From: CAYPNP01 sp964412195
Lineage (GTDB): Bacteria > Acidobacteriota > JAAYUB01
Assembly (NCBI GenBank): GCA_964412195.1
Contig: CAYPNP010000034.1
Coordinates: 1 to 37,409 of the forward strand
Reading direction: 5' to 3'
DNA: 37,409 nucleotides
The notes below the pieces were generated by a model. The model was not told the DNA's origin. It ran no database searches and saw only the letters and a program-made list of their open reading frames with translations. The position numbers and the translations under genes were made by a program. Positions 36,370 through 37,409 of the stretch are shown piece after piece. Each line of letters starts with the position of its first letter. Positions within the stretch are counted from its first letter, which is position 1.

Positions 36370-37044
36370 TCAGCGCACGATGGAGATCGAGAGACCGTCC
36401 AGCTCGTCGCGGACAACGGGCAGGATCAGCGAGTCGAGGCGCGGGTGGGCGGCCAGCGCCGCGTTGAACGCCCGGATGCTTCGGTCCTCGGGATCCTCAG
36501 GGTTTTCCTCCAGCACCGCGCCGTCGCGGACCACATTGTCGGCCAGGATCACCGTCCCCGGCCGGGACAGCCGCAGCGCCAGATCCAGGTATTCGGCGTA
36601 GGGCTCCTTGTCGGCGTCGATGAAGATCAGGTCGAACGCGGCCTCGCCCTCCGCGATGAGGCACCGCATCAGGCGGGCAGCCGGGCCGACCAGGATGTCC
36701 ACCCGGTCGCCGACGCCGCACCGCTCCAGGTTCCGGCGGGCGATCCGGGCGTGTTGCGCCGAGAGCTCCAACGTCACCACGCGGCCAACGGGCGGCACGG
36801 CACGGGCCAGCCAGGCCGTGGAGTACCCGCCCAGCGTGCCGATCTCCAGGATGTTTCGGGCGCCGGAGATGCAGGCGATCAGGTACAGGAGCTTCCCCTG
36901 GGTGGGAGAGACCTGGATCTCCGGCAGGCCGGCCGCCGCGGCGTCGCGCAGACCCTGTCCCATGGCCTCGTCCTCGGGAACGAACAAATCCTGGATGTAA
37001 TCATCGATCGAAATGGCCAGTTGGAAATTGAAGGTTTCGGACAT
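36370..37044 (-). CDS. O-methyltransferase (class I, CCoAOMT-like)
   Basis: A 224-residue SAM-dependent O-methyltransferase of the catechol/caffeoyl-CoA type. LEIGTLGGYSTAWLA (66-80) is motif I, TLELS (91-95) holds the ribose-contact Glu, FIDADKEPYAEYLDLAL (141-157) contains the metal-binding Asp143, and ILADNVVRDGAV (166-177) provides the second Asp/Asn pair of the divalent-metal site. It is cytoplasmic and its substrate is unknown, usually a vicinal-hydroxyl compound. The ATG at 37044 is used because it gives the normal family length and a purine-rich GGAGGAGG stretch is upstream, although its spacing is longer than ideal. Repeat words begin 3 bp after its stop codon. Confidence 0.88.
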   Translation of the reverse strand: MSETFNFQLAISIDDYIQDLFVPEDEAMGQGLRDAAAAGLPEIQVSPTQGKLLYLIACISGARNILEIGTLGGYSTAWLARAVPPVGRVVTLELSAQHARIARRNLERCGVGDRVDILVGPAARLMRCLIAEGEAAFDLIFIDADKEPYAEYLDLALRLSRPGTVILADNVVRDGAVLEENPEDPEDRSIRAFNAALAAHPRLDSLILPVVRDELDGLSISIVR

Positions 37045-37164
37045 GGAAGCTTCCCCCCTCCTCCTGCGAATGCCAGATTGGATGCCCCTGCCGGGCCAAC
37101 AGTGGCAGAGGCGTGGAAGGGATTTCCCATCACCGACATCGACGGCCGTGTGTTCGAGGATAAC

Positions 37165-37196
37165 AAGTGCCCGGATCGAAGGCGATCCGGGCACTT
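37165..37196. terminator. Strong hairpin downstream of the cytochrome gene, terminator-like
   Basis: AAGTGCCCGGATCG (37165-37178), loop AAGG and CGATCCGGGCACTT (37183-37196) form a perfect 14-bp stem. It lies 90 bp past the cytochrome stop on the minus strand, so it could end that transcript, but only a short U-poor tail (ACTTGTTATCC) follows. An RNA-processing or mRNA-stability hairpin before the O-methyltransferase gene is also possible. Confidence 0.5.
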
Positions 37197-37285
37197 AGGG
37201 GATTTCGGGAAGTGGCGATTCAGTGCTCGATCAGAGGATCCTCCTGCGGATATCACCGCCACCGAAAAGGCTTCTCCATTGCCAC

Positions 37286-37409
37286 CTAATCGTTGAGAGG
37301 GTTCTCATGGCACCTGGAGCAGCCGATCACCTCGCCCTTGGCGAATTGGACGGTCCTATGATCCTCCACGGAGAACTGGCGGTTGGCCGCGGCCCGGGAC
37401 AGCACGGTG
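37286..37409 (-). CDS. C-type cytochrome, C-terminal fragment (5' end outside window)
   Basis: The minus-strand frame is open from the right edge to the TAG at 37288-37286 and encodes 40 residues that end in FAKGEVIGCSRCHENPLND. CSRCH is a covalent heme c-binding site (C-x2-C-H) close to the C-terminus. A His shortly before it (EDHRTVQF) could be an axial ligand of this or another heme. Short spacing and the charged surroundings resemble multiheme cytochromes used in periplasmic electron transfer, but only one heme site is visible. The frame is short, and its identity rests mainly on the CxxCH motif and codon bias, so it should be confirmed with the adjoining sequence. Confidence 0.6.
   Translation of the reverse strand, partial: TVLSRAAANRQFSVEDHRTVQFAKGEVIGCSRCHENPLND

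Noticed and set aside
11710..37285. tRNA genes (including selC) in the intergenic gaps
   Set aside because: GGTTCGA-like sequence at 36322 is part of a CGATTA repeat, and no cloverleaf with acceptor stem and anticodon loop was recognised.

Overview
The window is GC-rich, almost fully coding DNA from a diderm bacterium: it carries a TonB-family protein, Lgt, TatA, type IV pilin-like proteins and a surface-glycan locus. SelB (selenocysteine translation), an AmrS-type radical SAM enzyme and the tail of a c-type cytochrome fit an anaerobic or facultative lifestyle. The mix of DUF4388 protein, pilins and PPDK-N-like proteins would suit Acidobacteriota or a former deltaproteobacterial lineage, but that placement is a guess.

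Layout. 1-5300 (+): TonB-like C-terminus and a small coiled-coil protein ending at a strong terminator, then amrS-selB, then tatA-DUF4388 behind a good sigma70 promoter. 5262-5825 (-): a GspH/FimT-like pseudopilin. 5923-10416 (-): a four-gene glycan operon (sugar-nucleotide epimerase, DegT aminotransferase, O-antigen ligase/polymerase-like protein, GT4 glycosyltransferase). 10549-12790: metK and a convergent dimethylargininase-like gene. 13016-21041: a second glycan block (DegT-like aminotransferase overlapping a GMC-type FAD oxidoreductase, GT2, a GT39-like membrane glycosyltransferase, a radical SAM protein, a methyltransferase). 21368-30622 (-): three paralogous PEP/pyruvate-binding (PPDK-N, ATP-grasp) proteins that lack the phosphohistidine domain, one fused to two receiver domains, grouped with glutamate dehydrogenase. 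30702-37409: lgt, an EF-G-like GTPase, a pilin, gamma-glutamyltransferase, an O-methyltransferase and a cytochrome fragment.

Two things stand out. First, at least eight intergenic gaps hold 'repeat islands' made of short tandem words (period about 6-10 bp). Most are arranged as long, nested inverted repeats, and they lie flush against, or supply, the stop codons of ten genes. The left and right arms carry the same order of variant units, so one arm appears to have been copied from the other as a block. Second, the PPDK-N trio plus gdhA looks like an uncharacterised nucleotide- or phosphoryl-handling module: all three proteins replace the usual swivelling phosphohistidine domain with the same C-terminal domain, marked by GPGRWGS and HFFQ motifs.

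No tRNA, rRNA, CRISPR array, insertion sequence or phage gene was recognised.
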